DNA of 64,000 bases from Hyphomicrobium nitrativorans NL23 (GCF_000503895.1 NC_022997.1:2190501-2254500), one strand, 5' to 3'. Shown: positions 49,165 to 59,564, counted from the stretch's first letter. Numbers and translations: made by a program. Notes: generated by a model not told the origin, from the sequence alone.

Positions 49165-51015
49165 ATGTCGAAGACGAAAGAAGCCTCCCCCGAGACGCCG
49201 TCCGGGCCTCGGAAGAACGCGCGCTTCGCTTTCGACGCGCATTCGCGTCTGTTGCTGTCCCGCTTCATCAACGACTGGCTCCGCCCGCGCTGGCGCGAGC
49301 TTTTCGTCATCCTCCTGCTGACGACCGCGCTTTCGCTGGCGACCGGCGCCTACCCCGTCGTCATCAAGTTTTCGTTCGACAATCTCCTGGAGGGCGACGT
49401 CACCTGGCTTCCGTGGGTGCTGGGCGCGATCATCGTCGTCACCGCGGCCCGGGGCATCTTCCTCTACACGCAGACGGTGGCGACCAATCGCGTCATGCTT
49501 GAGGTCGGCGTGGATATGCAGAACGTGACGTTCCGCCATATGATCAACGCCGACTATGCCCGCCTGACCCGCGACACGCCGGGGCGGCTGATGTCGAAGC
49601 TGACGAACGACATCCAGTTCATTCAGCAGGCCGCCCACGCCTCGATCAACTCCGTGCTGAGGGACATGATGTCGGTCGTCGTGCTCGTGGGCGCGATGTT
49701 TTATCTCGACTGGATGATCTCGCTCGTCGTGCTCGGCGTGTATCCCTTCGCGGCGGTGCCGATCTCGACCATCGCGCGCCGGGTCCGCCGCAATGCGAGC
49801 CGCACCCAGGCCGAGCTTGGAGGCATGACCTCGCTGCTCGCCGAGACACTCGGCGCGACGCGTCTGATCAAGACCTTTCGTCTGGAAGACTACGCGGCCG
49901 AGCGCGTGGGCCGCAGCTTCGAGGAAGTCTATCGCCTGAAGCTTAAGGTCGTCTCCGCCAAGGCGCGCCTCGAATCCATTCTCGAAGGGCTGGCCGGCGT
50001 CGCGGTCGCCGGCGTGATCTGGGTCGCCTATTGGCGGATTTCGAGCGGTGCCGCCACGGTCGGCGATTTCATGGGCCTCACTGCGGCGCTGCTGATGGCC
50101 GCCCAGCCTTTAAAGGCAGTTGGCGGCCTCATGACGCGCGTGCAGGAAGGGCTCGCCGCGCTCGACAGCATTTACGGCGTGCTCGACGAGCAGCCGAAGA
50201 CGAAGGACTTGCCGGGCGCAAAGCCGCTCGTGCTCGACAAGGGCGCCGTCGCCTTCGACCGCATCTCGTTCCACTACGGCCAGGAGGAACTCCAGGCCGT
50301 CACGGACTTCGATCTCCAGGTGAAGGGCGGCCAGACCGTCGCGCTCGTCGGCCGCTCGGGAGCGGGCAAATCGACCATCGTCAATCTCGTGCCGCGCCTG
50401 TTCGACGTGACGGCGGGCGCCATTCGCATCGACGGCCAGGACATTCGCGAAGTGACGCTCGCGTCGTTGCGCGGCGCTATCGCGCTCGTGAGCCAGGACG
50501 TGACCCTGTTCGACGACACGATCCGCGCCAACATCGCGCTCGGCAGGCTCGACGCGTCGGACGAGGACATTGTGGCCGCCGCCAAGGCCGCGGCCGCGCA
50601 CGAGTTCATTCTGAGCCAGCCGCAGGGCTACGACACGGTGATCGGCGACCGGGGCGTTCGGCTGTCCGGCGGTCAGCGGCAGCGCCTCGCGCTTGCGTCC
50701 GCCATCCTCAAGAACGCGCCGATCCTGCTTCTCGACGAGGCGACGAGCGCGCTCGATACCCAGTCCGAACGCCTCGTGCAGGAGGCGCTGGCCGCATTCA
50801 CGCGGGAGCGGACGACGATCGTCATCGCGCATCGCCTTTCGACGGTGCAGAATGCGGATCTGATCTGCGTGATGGATGCGGGCACGATTGTCGAGATGGG
50901 CACGCACGCGGATCTGATCGCCAAGGGGGGCGCGTATGCCCGGCTCGTGCGTGCGCAGCTCCTGACCGATGAGGCCGATCCTGAAAGCTCGCCGGCCGGA
51001 TTGCCGCTCAACTGA
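49165..51015 (+). CDS. ABC transporter, MsbA-like lipid exporter
   Basis: A 616-residue half-transporter: six-helix ABC membrane domain (residues about 45-330: ELFVILLLTTALSLATGAYP, MSVVVLVGAMFYLDWMISLV) plus ATPase domain with Walker A ALVGRSGAGKSTIVNLVPRL, signature LSGGQRQRLALASAIL, Walker B ILLLDEATSALD and the H-loop IVIAHRLSTV. It acts as a homodimer in the inner membrane, flipping lipid A core. Neighbours waaA and lpxK support MsbA identity over a drug exporter. Confidence 0.9.
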   Translation: MSKTKEASPETPSGPRKNARFAFDAHSRLLLSRFINDWLRPRWRELFVILLLTTALSLATGAYPVVIKFSFDNLLEGDVTWLPWVLGAIIVVTAARGIFLYTQTVATNRVMLEVGVDMQNVTFRHMINADYARLTRDTPGRLMSKLTNDIQFIQQAAHASINSVLRDMMSVVVLVGAMFYLDWMISLVVLGVYPFAAVPISTIARRVRRNASRTQAELGGMTSLLAETLGATRLIKTFRLEDYAAERVGRSFEEVYRLKLKVVSAKARLESILEGLAGVAVAGVIWVAYWRISSGAATVGDFMGLTAALLMAAQPLKAVGGLMTRVQEGLAALDSIYGVLDEQPKTKDLPGAKPLVLDKGAVAFDRISFHYGQEELQAVTDFDLQVKGGQTVALVGRSGAGKSTIVNLVPRLFDVTAGAIRIDGQDIREVTLASLRGAIALVSQDVTLFDDTIRANIALGRLDASDEDIVAAAKAAAAHEFILSQPQGYDTVIGDRGVRLSGGQRQRLALASAILKNAPILLLDEATSALDTQSERLVQEALAAFTRERTTIVIAHRLSTVQNADLICVMDAGTIVEMGTHADLIAKGGAYARLVRAQLLTDEADPESSPAGLPLN

Positions 51016-51042
51016 TTGGGGACATCCGTGTCGCTGGCGCAG

Positions 51043-51792
51043 CTATTCGCGCCGGAACACCGTGTCGACAAGCCGGTTCGCCCAACGCTTGGAGTGATGC
51101 TCCGCCGTCAGTTGCTCGGGATCGTAGACCGTCTCGACCCAAGTGTAGAAATCGACGGGCGTCTTCTCAGCATACGCGACATAGGCATCGAAGAAATCGT
51201 CAAGAACGCCCGTGTCGGCCTGGCGGATGTGCCCGTACTTCAAAGATAGTTGGTGACGCGCTTCCGCAATCGGCACGCCCTGGCGCGTGTGCATGTAGAG
51301 CGCGCTCATGAGCCCCGCGCGGTCGGCGCCCGATTTGCAATGGATAAGGATCGGATATTCGAGAGCCGCAAAGAGATCGCGGGCGCCGAGCACTTCCTCC
51401 CGGCTTGGCGCCGCGCGCGAGCGAATGCGGTAATCGACGAGTTTCAGGCCGGCCTTTCGGCACGCGGCGGCTTCGTAGAGGTAGCTCGACGACTGCGGCT
51501 GCGCCCGGAGATTGACGACGGTCTTCACGCCGCGGCGCGCAAAATCGCGCACCTGATGCGGCAGCGGTTGCGCCGCACGCCAGGCTTCGTCCGAAAGGCG
51601 ATGACGGTTCGGAAAAGCGAGCCGGACCACGAGATGATCCAGCACCAGCATGTCGAGATAGCGCGCATAGGGTTCGGCTCGCTCGCGCCACGAGACCGGA
51701 AACACGGACACCAGCGCATCGAACCCCGCCCACGCCTTGCGCCGCAGCGCGCGCTTTATCCGTCTCGTGTATTCTGGCATTCCGTCATGCAT
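51043..51792 (-). CDS. Protein tyrosine / dual-specificity phosphatase-like protein
   Basis: A 249-residue cysteine phosphatase. The P-loop ILIHCKSGADRAGLMSALYM matches HCxxGxxR, and the general-acid region SRAAPSREEVLGARDLF precedes it. VRLAFPNRHRLSDEAWRAAQ and GVKTVVNLRAQPQSSSYLYE match the family in which a substrate-binding domain precedes the P-loop. It may be a lipid or protein phosphatase; its place inside a lipid A module suggests a lipid-phosphate substrate, which is inference. It is antisense to the flanking msbA-like and waaA genes. Confidence 0.85.
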   Translation of the reverse strand: MHDGMPEYTRRIKRALRRKAWAGFDALVSVFPVSWRERAEPYARYLDMLVLDHLVVRLAFPNRHRLSDEAWRAAQPLPHQVRDFARRGVKTVVNLRAQPQSSSYLYEAAACRKAGLKLVDYRIRSRAAPSREEVLGARDLFAALEYPILIHCKSGADRAGLMSALYMHTRQGVPIAEARHQLSLKYGHIRQADTGVLDDFFDAYVAYAEKTPVDFYTWVETVYDPEQLTAEHHSKRWANRLVDTVFRRE

Positions 51793-52131
51793 ATCCCGAT
51801 ATGCGGCCGTTGTCGGCCGCCGCAGCCGTGGGGCGGCCGTCTGACCAGCGGCTGGGTATCACCAGAGAGCCCGGCCTGTCGAATATCTTGTCGATCCGCA
51901 AATTTCACGTTCCGGAAGGATACATCCGCTTACGGCCCCGGCACGATTTTGCACAGGGTTCGTTCGAGCGTCCAATCCATGTGCATGTCGCCCCGCCGCA
52001 GGTGTGCAATCGGGCCGAAGCGGTTGCGTTTAGGAGACAATCCCTATAGGAAATTGGCCGGCAGCACGTCGTCGGAAGCGCTTGCGGCCACGGTGTGCAC
52101 GAGAGCAGGGGGAGGCGAGGAAAGCCGATCG

Positions 52132-54162
52132 ATGGCACAATCGCCACACCAAGAGCCGTTGTTCGGCAGGCTCCTCGGCACGCTCGCGGCACGCTACACG
52201 CGCCTCGTATTGGCCACGTCCACGGTCACTTACGATCCCCCCGACGCCCGCGTGCGCGCGGAGGCTTTGCATCCCTACATTCTCGCCATGTGGCACGGGC
52301 AGTTTTTTCTCATGCCCACGCTGCACATCGGCGCCTTTCCGGTCTCGGCCATGGTCGCTCGGCACAAGGATGCCTCGGCCGTGCGCGTCCTGCTTCGCTC
52401 CTTCGATATCAATGTGGTGAGAGGCGCAGGTGCCGGTCATCGCCGCCGCGACAGGGGCGGTGCCTCTGCGCTCCGCACCTCGATGCGCCTTCTCGAAGAA
52501 GGCAGCACGCTCGCAATGACGGCTGACGTGCCGCCCGGCCCCGCGCGCCGCGCAGGCGCGGGCATCGTCACGCTCGCGAAATTTTCCGGGCGCCCCATCG
52601 TGCCGTTCGCAGTGGCGACGTCGCGTTTTTTCGCGCTCGATACCTGGAGCCGGATGACGATCAATCTGCCGTTCTCCAAGATGGTCTATGTCATCGGGGA
52701 ACCGATCTGGGTGCCGGCGGACGCCACCGACGAACAGTTGGAAGAACGCCGGCGCACGGTCGAGGACGCGATGAACGACGTGACTGCGCGCGCCTATCGG
52801 ACGGTTGGCGGAAACATCGCGCGCGCGACACCGCGAGGCCCCGCACCACGCCCGACGGAGCCCGCGGCCGTGGGGCTTCTGCTCAAGATGTATCAGGGTG
52901 GAACGAGCCTCGTAAGGTTCGCGGCACCCCTTCTTCTTTCGATCCGGAGCCGCCAGGGCAAGGAAGATCCCACGCGCCGCGGCGAGCGCTATGGGGGAGC
53001 GAGCCTGCCGCGCCCGGCGGGCCCGCTCGTCTGGTTCCATGCTGCGAGCGTCGGCGAGACCAACGCGGTGCTCCCCGTGATCGAGCGACTGCTGACGGAG
53101 CGGCCGGACCTCAACGTCCTTCTCACCACCGGCACGCTGACGTCGGCCGCCCTTGCCAAACGGCGCCTTCCGCCCCGCGCCTGTCATCAGTTCGTGGTGC
53201 TCGACGTTCCCAAGTACGTGCGGGCGTTTCTCGATCACTGGAAACCCGATCTCGCCGTGTTCGCGGAAAGCGAAATCTGGCCGAACCTCATCGTCGAGGC
53301 ATCGCGGGCCGGTGTGCCCCTCGCGCTCGTGAACGCGCGCATGTCGGCGCGCAGCGCCAAGCGTTGGGCGCGCTTCGGCAGCGTCGCGCGGCCGCTGTTC
53401 TCGCGCTTCGACATGATCCTGGCGCAGAGCGAGCCGGTGGGCCGTCTCATCACCACCCTCGGTGCGCGTCACGTCGAGGTGCTCGGTAATCTCAAGATCG
53501 ACGCGCCGCCACCCCTGGTCGATGCGGCGGCGTTGGAAAACCTCACGCGGGCGCTCGGCGGCCGTCCCGTGTTCGTGGCCGCAAGCACCCACGATCCCGA
53601 AGAGGGGAGTGTGGCCAAGGCGCACGAGATCGTCGCCAAGCGCATTCCGAACGTCTGCACGATCATCGCCCCCCGCCATCCGGACCGCGGCAAGGTGATC
53701 GCGGATATGCTCGCCGCGCGCGGCCTCAAGGTCAGGCGCCGCTCGCTGGGAGAGCTTCCGGACGCTGTGACGGATATCTACGTAGCCGACACCATCGGCG
53801 AACTCGGCACGCTCTATGCGCTGACCAAGGTTGCCTTCGTCGGAGGTTCGCTGATTGCCCGAGGCGGGCAGAACCCGATCGAAGCCATCGGGCACGGCGC
53901 TGCCGTTCTGACCGGCCCGCACTGGACGAACTTCCGCGAGTTCTACACCGCGCTGATCCGCCACAAGGGTGTGCGCGAGGTGGCCTCGCCCGAAGAGCTT
54001 GCGCAAGCGGTGGACGTGCTTCTCACGGACGACCGTGCCCTCGACGACATGAGGAAGGGCGCGTCGTCCGCCATCGCGTCGCTCGCGGGCGCGCTCGACC
54101 GGACGGTCGCGGCGCTTCTCGGCCTTTTGCCCGCCGAGACGGGCGTGCGCCGTGCGTCTTGA
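52132..54162 (+). CDS. waaA: DUF374 acyltransferase fused to Kdo transferase WaaA
   Basis: A 676-residue in-frame fusion. Residues 1 to about 230 are a DUF374 lysophospholipid-acyltransferase-like domain (HPYILAMWHGQFFLMPTLHI, STLAMTADVPPGPARRAGAG, GRPIVPFAVATSRFFALDTW). Residues about 247-670 are WaaA/KdtA, which adds Kdo to lipid IVA: GPLVWFHAASVGETNAVLPV, AVFAESEIWPNLIVEASRAG, FVAASTHDPEEGSVAKAHEI, IAPRHPDRGKVI, FVGGSLIARGGQNPIEAIGH. No stop separates them. GTG at 52870 (with GGAG 9 nt upstream) might allow internal initiation of WaaA alone. The longer frame upstream of ATG 52132 is antisense to the phosphatase and rejected. Overlaps lpxK. Confidence 0.9.
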   Translation: MAQSPHQEPLFGRLLGTLAARYTRLVLATSTVTYDPPDARVRAEALHPYILAMWHGQFFLMPTLHIGAFPVSAMVARHKDASAVRVLLRSFDINVVRGAGAGHRRRDRGGASALRTSMRLLEEGSTLAMTADVPPGPARRAGAGIVTLAKFSGRPIVPFAVATSRFFALDTWSRMTINLPFSKMVYVIGEPIWVPADATDEQLEERRRTVEDAMNDVTARAYRTVGGNIARATPRGPAPRPTEPAAVGLLLKMYQGGTSLVRFAAPLLLSIRSRQGKEDPTRRGERYGGASLPRPAGPLVWFHAASVGETNAVLPVIERLLTERPDLNVLLTTGTLTSAALAKRRLPPRACHQFVVLDVPKYVRAFLDHWKPDLAVFAESEIWPNLIVEASRAGVPLALVNARMSARSAKRWARFGSVARPLFSRFDMILAQSEPVGRLITTLGARHVEVLGNLKIDAPPPLVDAAALENLTRALGGRPVFVAASTHDPEEGSVAKAHEIVAKRIPNVCTIIAPRHPDRGKVIADMLAARGLKVRRRSLGELPDAVTDIYVADTIGELGTLYALTKVAFVGGSLIARGGQNPIEAIGHGAAVLTGPHWTNFREFYTALIRHKGVREVASPEELAQAVDVLLTDDRALDDMRKGASSAIASLAGALDRTVAALLGLLPAETGVRRAS

Positions 54163-55195
54163 CGAGCCTTCGTGGTGGTACGCCACCGAGGGCTCGCAGG
54201 TTGCGTCGCGCCTGTTGTCTCCGTTGGGCAGTCTGTACGGCTGGGCGGTCGAGCGGCGGTTTCGCACCGCCGCGCCATATCGCGCGAAGCTTCCCGTGAT
54301 CTGCATTGGCAACTTTACGGTCGGCGGGACGGGCAAGACGCCCCTCTCGCGTTTTGTCCTTGAAACGTTTGCGGCTCGCGGGGTGGTATCCGCCTGCCTG
54401 ACGCGCGGTTACGGCGGATCGCTCTCAGGCCCCGTCTGGGTGGATCGCGCGCGCCACGCGGCACGCGAGGCGGGGGACGAACCGCTTCTCATCGCCAAGG
54501 ATGCACGCGTGATGATCTCGCGCGACCGCGCCGCGGGGCTTGCCGCCATCGAGCGCGATGGCGGCGTCGATGCCGTCGTGATGGACGACGGGCTGCAAAA
54601 CCCGTCCGTGGAGAAGGATCTCACCATTGCGCTCGTCGATGCGCGGCGCGGCTTTGGCAACGGCCATGTGTTTCCGGCCGGCCCACTTCGGGCGCGGCTC
54701 GAATTCCAGCTCGGGCGCGTCGATTGCATCGTCGTGATCGGCGAGGATCCGCCGGAGGGGCCGTCCCCCGTCTTCGAGCATCTGAAGAAGCGGTTTCCCG
54801 GACCCGTGCTGCGTGGTGCGGTGATGCCGCGCGGCGAGACGGAGTGGATTGCCGGTGCACGTATCCTTGCCTATGCGGGCATCGCGAACCCGGGTCGGTT
54901 CTTTCGTCTCTTGGAGAGCTTTGGTCCTGTCGCCTTGCAATCCCGCGCCTTCCCCGATCACCACGCGTTCACGGAGAAGGATGCGGCAAGCCTGCTCGCG
55001 GAAGCCGAGGCAACGGGCGCGCAGCTTGCGACGACGGAAAAGGATCTCGCGCGGCTGGCCGGCACGACGCGCACCCTGGACAAACTCAGAGAGCGCTCGC
55101 GGACACTGCCTATCGAGGTGACGTTCGATGAGCGCGATCTGGTGCGCCTGCATTCGCTGATCGATGGCGCCCTGAAGGTAGGCGCGCGCGGCTAA
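54152..55195 (+). CDS. lpxK: Tetraacyldisaccharide 4'-kinase
   Basis: A 347-residue membrane-associated kinase that phosphorylates the lipid A precursor. P-loop ICIGNFTVGGTGKTPLSRFV, RGYGGSLSGPVWVD, DEPLLIAKDARVMISRDRAA and MDDGLQNPSVEKDLTIALVD match LpxK. The start is GTG at 54152, overlapping the end of waaA by 11 nt, so translation is coupled. Completes a late lipid A module with the MsbA-like exporter. Confidence 0.96.
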   Translation: MRLDEPSWWYATEGSQVASRLLSPLGSLYGWAVERRFRTAAPYRAKLPVICIGNFTVGGTGKTPLSRFVLETFAARGVVSACLTRGYGGSLSGPVWVDRARHAAREAGDEPLLIAKDARVMISRDRAAGLAAIERDGGVDAVVMDDGLQNPSVEKDLTIALVDARRGFGNGHVFPAGPLRARLEFQLGRVDCIVVIGEDPPEGPSPVFEHLKKRFPGPVLRGAVMPRGETEWIAGARILAYAGIANPGRFFRLLESFGPVALQSRAFPDHHAFTEKDAASLLAEAEATGAQLATTEKDLARLAGTTRTLDKLRERSRTLPIEVTFDERDLVRLHSLIDGALKVGARG

Positions 55196-55211
55196 CGTTC
55201 TGGATGGGGCG

Positions 55212-55460
55212 TCAGCCCTCACTCGCGGCGGCCGGACGCGACTTTCCGATAGACTGAAGATAGCGGTCGAAGGAGATGTCGGCCGACGCATAGGCCTCCT
55301 GCAACTCGACGTTCCAGTAACGCAGATCGGTGAGGTCGATTTGCTGGCCGGTCACGGCACAGCGGACGAACTCGCCCGGCGAAATCACCTGGAATTCGCC
55401 GTCGAGATAGCGCACCTGCGCTTCGCCGCGCATGCCGAACAGCTTGTCGAAGCGGTTCAT
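55212..55460 (-). CDS. DUF2093 protein
   Basis: An 82-residue protein of the DUF2093 family: MNRFDKLFGMRGEAQVRYLD, GEFQVISPGEFVRCAVTGQQ, LRYWNVELQEAYASADIS. The family is restricted to alphaproteobacteria and typically sits beside lpxK and xseA, as here; the function is unknown. ATG 55460 has GGAG upstream; the longer frame reads through xseA antisense and is rejected. Confidence 0.88.
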   Translation of the reverse strand: MNRFDKLFGMRGEAQVRYLDGEFQVISPGEFVRCAVTGQQIDLTDLRYWNVELQEAYASADISFDRYLQSIGKSRPAAASEG

Positions 55461-55593
55461 CAAAGCTCTGCTCCGGAACGCCCGAGAGGGCGGGGCTGGA
55501 AAAAACGACCCGGATTTCGGGAAAAGCGGATCGAGGATCCCGTTGAAATCGCCAATCGGAGGCGCGGCGTCAAGGCATGGATTGGCGATATCG

Positions 55594-57216
55594 TTAGAAC
55601 AGGGAGCCTTGTCCGCCGCGTGGAGCCTTGTTCGGCGGGGTTGCTGCCGCGGCCGAAGTCGTTGAAGGGGCCTCGGATTGGCCCGTCTGGCCGCTTCCGC
55701 CACCGCTACCGCCTTCACGTGCGTCCGCGTTGATTCGTCCGTCCGCGAACTCGATTTCGAGCGCCTGGCCGGGGCTGACGGCCCGCGCCGCGCGGACCAT
55801 CGCTCCGTCCGCGTCGCGCACCAGCGCGAACCCACGTGCGAGCACGCTCTGATAGCCGAGCGAGCCAAGCAGCTTGGTCTGCCCTTCGAGCGCGTTGCGG
55901 TGTTGCGCGAGGCGGCCGTCGAGGGCGCGGCGGGCGCGCTGCGTCAAGGCCTCCAGCCGCTCCTGGCACCGCTCCACACGGTGGCGGATCGGAGCCGGCT
56001 GCAAGCGTCCCGACGCGCGTTCCAGCCGCGCGCGCCGCACCGAGGCTGTCCGCCCGAGGCATTCGCGCGCACGCCGGCCGAGGCTGTCCAGGCGGTCGGC
56101 GGCGCGATGCAGCCGGTTGGAGAGCAGGCCCGGGTTAAGGCGCGCGGCAATGCGCACGTGCCGCGTATGATGGGCCTGCGTGTTGGCGGAAAGCGCGCGT
56201 CCCAGCCGCGCGCCCGTCGTGTCGAGGCGCTGGCGCGGCAGCGCGGCAAGATCCTCGACACGCGGCAATCCGCGCGCAGCCGACCTTAGGTCCCGCCGCA
56301 GCGTATCCAGCACGCGCCGCACGGCGACCGTGAGCCGAAGCCCGAGCTTGCCGGATTGTTCGAGGAGATCGGCGTACTTCGGGACCGCCCACTCGGCCGC
56401 CTTCGTGGGCGTCGGCGCGCGCGCGTCGGCGGCGAGATCGATCAGCGTCCAGTCGGTCTCGTGTCCTACCGCCGATATGACGGGAATGGCGCTCGCCGCC
56501 ACCGCACGCACGACCGCTTCGTCGTTGAAGCTCCACAGGTCTTCGAGGCTGCCGCCGCCGCGCGCCACGATCAGCACGTCGGGGCGCGGCACGGGGCCGT
56601 CGGGGCGAAGCGCGTTGAACCCCGCGACGGCGCGCGCAACTTCCGCAGCACTGCCTTCGCCCTGCACGCGCACCGGCCACACGATCACGCGTGTCGGAAA
56701 GCGCTCGGTGAAGCCGTGCAGCATGTCGCGGATCACGGCGCCCGTCGGGCTCGTGACGATGCCGACCACGCGCGGCAGGAAGGGGAGGGGGCGCTTGCGC
56801 TCGTCTGCAAACAAACCTTCGTCCGTGAGGCGGCGCTTGCGCTCTTCGAGCTGCGCCATCAGCGCGCCGAGCCCGGCGGGCTCGATCTGCTCGATCACGA
56901 TCTGATACTTGGACGAGCCCGGGAAGGAGGAGATCTTGCCCGTGGCGATCACCTCCATGCCCTCCTCGGGCTTGAAGCGCAGCCGCCCCCAGACGCCACG
57001 CCACACGACGGCGTCGATGCGCGCCTTCTCGTCCTTGAGCGCGAAGTAGCAGTGCCCTGAGGCGTGTGGGCCCCGATAGCCCGAGATCTCGCCCCGAAGC
57101 CGCACGTGGCCGAACCCGTCCTCTAGCGCGCGCTTGATCGCGTTCGATAACTCCGAGACCGAGAATTCCGCCACGTTGCCGGATTGTGCGGGGGGAGGGG
57201 AGGGGGCACGCGCCAC
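55594..57216 (-). CDS. xseA: Exodeoxyribonuclease VII large subunit
   Basis: A 540-residue nuclease subunit that degrades single-stranded DNA. N-terminal OB-fold ([45 protein letters not shown]) and the catalytic domain with [48 protein letters not shown] and [21 protein letters not shown] long coiled-coil, Arg-rich C-terminal half ends in a disordered Gly/Ser/Pro tail. The start is GTG at 57216. Divergent from purD. Confidence 0.96.
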   Translation of the reverse strand: MARAPSPPPAQSGNVAEFSVSELSNAIKRALEDGFGHVRLRGEISGYRGPHASGHCYFALKDEKARIDAVVWRGVWGRLRFKPEEGMEVIATGKISSFPGSSKYQIVIEQIEPAGLGALMAQLEERKRRLTDEGLFADERKRPLPFLPRVVGIVTSPTGAVIRDMLHGFTERFPTRVIVWPVRVQGEGSAAEVARAVAGFNALRPDGPVPRPDVLIVARGGGSLEDLWSFNDEAVVRAVAASAIPVISAVGHETDWTLIDLAADARAPTPTKAAEWAVPKYADLLEQSGKLGLRLTVAVRRVLDTLRRDLRSAARGLPRVEDLAALPRQRLDTTGARLGRALSANTQAHHTRHVRIAARLNPGLLSNRLHRAADRLDSLGRRARECLGRTASVRRARLERASGRLQPAPIRHRVERCQERLEALTQRARRALDGRLAQHRNALEGQTKLLGSLGYQSVLARGFALVRDADGAMVRAARAVSPGQALEIEFADGRINADAREGGSGGGSGQTGQSEAPSTTSAAAATPPNKAPRGGQGSLF

Positions 57217-57300
57217 GAATCGGTCCTTGCTTGTCTGCCGAACGATCCATGGTACACGATGGGAGACATCCCATCCAAGACGGCCAGGGCCCTCATAAAC

Positions 57301-58587
57301 ATGAACGTTCTACTGATCGGAGGCGGCGGGCGGGAGCACGCGCTCGCCTGGGCGCTCTCAGCCAGTCCGCTGCTGACGAAGCTCTACGCCGCGCCCGGCA
57401 ATGCGGGCATCGCCGAGGTCGCCGAATGCGTCACGCTCGATGTCGCCGATCATGCGGCCGTGCTGCGTTTTATCGAAGACCATGACATTTGGTTCGTGGT
57501 CGTCGGTCCGGAGGCTCCTCTCGTTGCGGGGCTGGGCGACACCTTGCGGCAAGCGGGTATCAAGCATTTCGCTCCCTCCAAGGCGGCCGCCCAACTTGAA
57601 GGATCGAAGGGCTTCACGAAGGATCTCTGCCGCGAAGCGGGCATTCCCACCGGCGCGTACGGCCGCTTTAGTGACGCCGCCTCCGCGAAAGCCTATCTCG
57701 CGACGCAGCCGGTGCCGATTGTCGTCAAGGCCGATGGCCTCGCAGCGGGCAAAGGCGTCGTCGTCGCGACGACCCGGGAAGAAGCGGAAGCGGCCATCGA
57801 CGCTTGCTTCGAAGGCGCGTTCGGCGCGGCAGGCGCGGAAGTCGTCATCGAGGAATTTCTCGATGGCGAAGAGGCGAGCTTCTTCGCGCTCTGCGACGGT
57901 ACGACCGCGCTCGCGCTCGCAACCGCCCAGGACCACAAGCGCGTGGGCGACGGCGACACCGGCCCCAACACGGGCGGCATGGGTGCCTATTCGCCTGCGC
58001 CGATCATGACGCCCGATATGGTCGCACGTACCATGGACGAAATCGTCCGCCCGACGGTCGCAGCCATGGCTGCGCGCGGTACGCCCTTCAAAGGCGTGCT
58101 TTTCGCGGGCCTGATGATCACCGCCGATGGCCCGCAACTGATCGAGTACAACGTGCGCTTTGGCGATCCCGAAACGCAGGTATTGATGCTGCGCCTCAAG
58201 TCGGACCTGCTGGCGGGCATGCTGGCCACTGCCGACGGTGTGCTCGACGCGTTCGACCTGCGCTGGCGCGACGACGCCGCGCTGACGGTCGTGCTCGCAG
58301 CGAACGGCTATCCCGGGCCGCCCCAGAAGGGCACGGAGATCAAGGGGCTCGACGCCGCGCGCGCGGTGGAAGGTGTCGAGATCTTTCATGCCGGGACCAA
58401 GCGCGACGGCGAGCGCATCCTCGCCGACGGGGGCCGCGTGCTCAACGTGACGGCGCTCGGCGCGACAGTCGCGGAAGCCCAGGCCCGCGCGTATGAGGCG
58501 ATTGCGAAGATCGATTGGCCGGGCGGCTTCTGCCGCCGCGACATCGGCTGGCGCGCGGTTGCGCGCGAAAAGGAGAGCGAAACGTGA
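57301..58587 (+). CDS. purD: Phosphoribosylamine-glycine ligase
   Basis: A 428-residue ATP-grasp enzyme that makes GAR in purine synthesis. [74 protein letters not shown] and [24 protein letters not shown] are family signatures. The frame is open from 57184 but ATG 57301 is the family start. Its stop overlaps the start of the next gene (TGATG). Confidence 0.97.
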   Translation: MNVLLIGGGGREHALAWALSASPLLTKLYAAPGNAGIAEVAECVTLDVADHAAVLRFIEDHDIWFVVVGPEAPLVAGLGDTLRQAGIKHFAPSKAAAQLEGSKGFTKDLCREAGIPTGAYGRFSDAASAKAYLATQPVPIVVKADGLAAGKGVVVATTREEAEAAIDACFEGAFGAAGAEVVIEEFLDGEEASFFALCDGTTALALATAQDHKRVGDGDTGPNTGGMGAYSPAPIMTPDMVARTMDEIVRPTVAAMAARGTPFKGVLFAGLMITADGPQLIEYNVRFGDPETQVLMLRLKSDLLAGMLATADGVLDAFDLRWRDDAALTVVLAANGYPGPPQKGTEIKGLDAARAVEGVEIFHAGTKRDGERILADGGRVLNVTALGATVAEAQARAYEAIAKIDWPGGFCRRDIGWRAVAREKESET

Positions 58588-58994
58588 TGGGCAAACTCTG
58601 GCTTCTGCTGGCGCCGCTGATGCTGATCGGAGCAGCGCACGCCGAGCCCGCCAAGCTCGTGACGGACGATGTCGTCAAAAAGGAAATGACGACCATCCGG
58701 GATTTGACCGTCAATGCGTACACGCTCGTCACGCACCGCCGGATGCCGCCGGCGGACGCACGCGCCTACCACGGGAAGATCAAAGCCTCCGTCGAGAGGA
58801 TCAAGGCGGACACGCAGATGACCGGCGAAGCGCGCGAGGAGATCGTGAAGCTTGCCGGCTACATCGAGCGCGGAGCGGGCGCCGTCGCCGGATCGGACCC
58901 GATGGAAGCGATGGACGGGATGCTGATCGTGGACGATTCGCTCACGATCTACGCCCAGCGCTTCGAGCATCCCGATTGGAAGCCGCTGCGCTAA
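58587..58994 (+). CDS. Exported hypothetical protein
   Basis: A 135-residue protein with a short signal peptide ([20 protein letters not shown]) and a helical mature part (DVVKKEMTTIRDLTVNAYTL VTHRR, EAREEIVKLAGYIERGAGAV). No family recognised. Its ATG overlaps the purD stop (TGATG), so it is translated with purD; the purD link may be only transcriptional. Its stop overlaps the convergent TetR gene by 4 nt. Confidence 0.72.
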   Translation: MGKLWLLLAPLMLIGAAHAEPAKLVTDDVVKKEMTTIRDLTVNAYTLVTHRRMPPADARAYHGKIKASVERIKADTQMTGEAREEIVKLAGYIERGAGAVAGSDPMEAMDGMLIVDDSLTIYAQRFEHPDWKPLR

Positions 58995-59554
58995 CGCACA
59001 AGCTCGTCGTCCACACGGGCCGCAAGCCGACGAACGGTGCGAACGAACGCGCCGGTATCTCCGGTCGCACGGCTGATGACGAGGCCGCCCTGGATTCCGG
59101 CGACGCACTCTTCCGCCAGATCCTGCGCCCGCGCCCTGTTCACGCCTGCCCGTACGAGGGCCTGCTTTAGGGCCTTGATCCAGCGCTGGAAGTACGTCCG
59201 GATGGCGTCGGAGAACGTGTCGCGCGTCTCGTCCATTGCAAACACGCCCACGAGACAGACGCGGTGTCCGGAATGGAAGTAGTCGAGCACCGCGCGCCAC
59301 ATCCGAGCGATGGCCTCCCGAGAGTTGTCCCGTCCGAGCGAGGCGAAGACGTTCGCTTCGAACCACGCGTCGATATGCGCGAGAACCTCGGCCGCCATCT
59401 GTTCCTTTCCCTCGGGAAAGAAGTGATAGAGGCTCCCTTTCGATAGGCCCGTCCGCTCGGTCATGCGGCTGAACGAAGCCCCCTCATAACCGAGTTCGCG
59501 GAACACCTCGGCAATGAGGGGAATGGTGTCCTGCCTCTCGAAGACAGTGCGCAT
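58991..59554 (-). CDS. TetR family transcriptional regulator
   Basis: A 187-residue repressor: N-terminal helix-turn-helix (IPLIAEVFRELGYEGASFSR, TGLSKGSLYHFFPEGKEQMA) and a TetR C-terminal ligand domain (VCLVGVFAMDETRDTFSDAI, GIQGGLVISRATGDTGAFVR). AGGAAG 8 nt upstream supports ATG 59554. It follows the DUF1348 gene by 10 nt; both probably share the palindromic operator at 60058-60077. Confidence 0.94.
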   Translation of the reverse strand: MRTVFERQDTIPLIAEVFRELGYEGASFSRMTERTGLSKGSLYHFFPEGKEQMAAEVLAHIDAWFEANVFASLGRDNSREAIARMWRAVLDYFHSGHRVCLVGVFAMDETRDTFSDAIRTYFQRWIKALKQALVRAGVNRARAQDLAEECVAGIQGGLVISRATGDTGAFVRTVRRLAARVDDELVR

Positions 59555-59564
59555 CCAACACTTC

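Noticed and set aside
51250-52131. N-terminal extension of the acyltransferase-WaaA frame
   Set aside because: It is antisense to the phosphatase gene, lacks conserved residues, and ATG 52132 begins the DUF374 domain.
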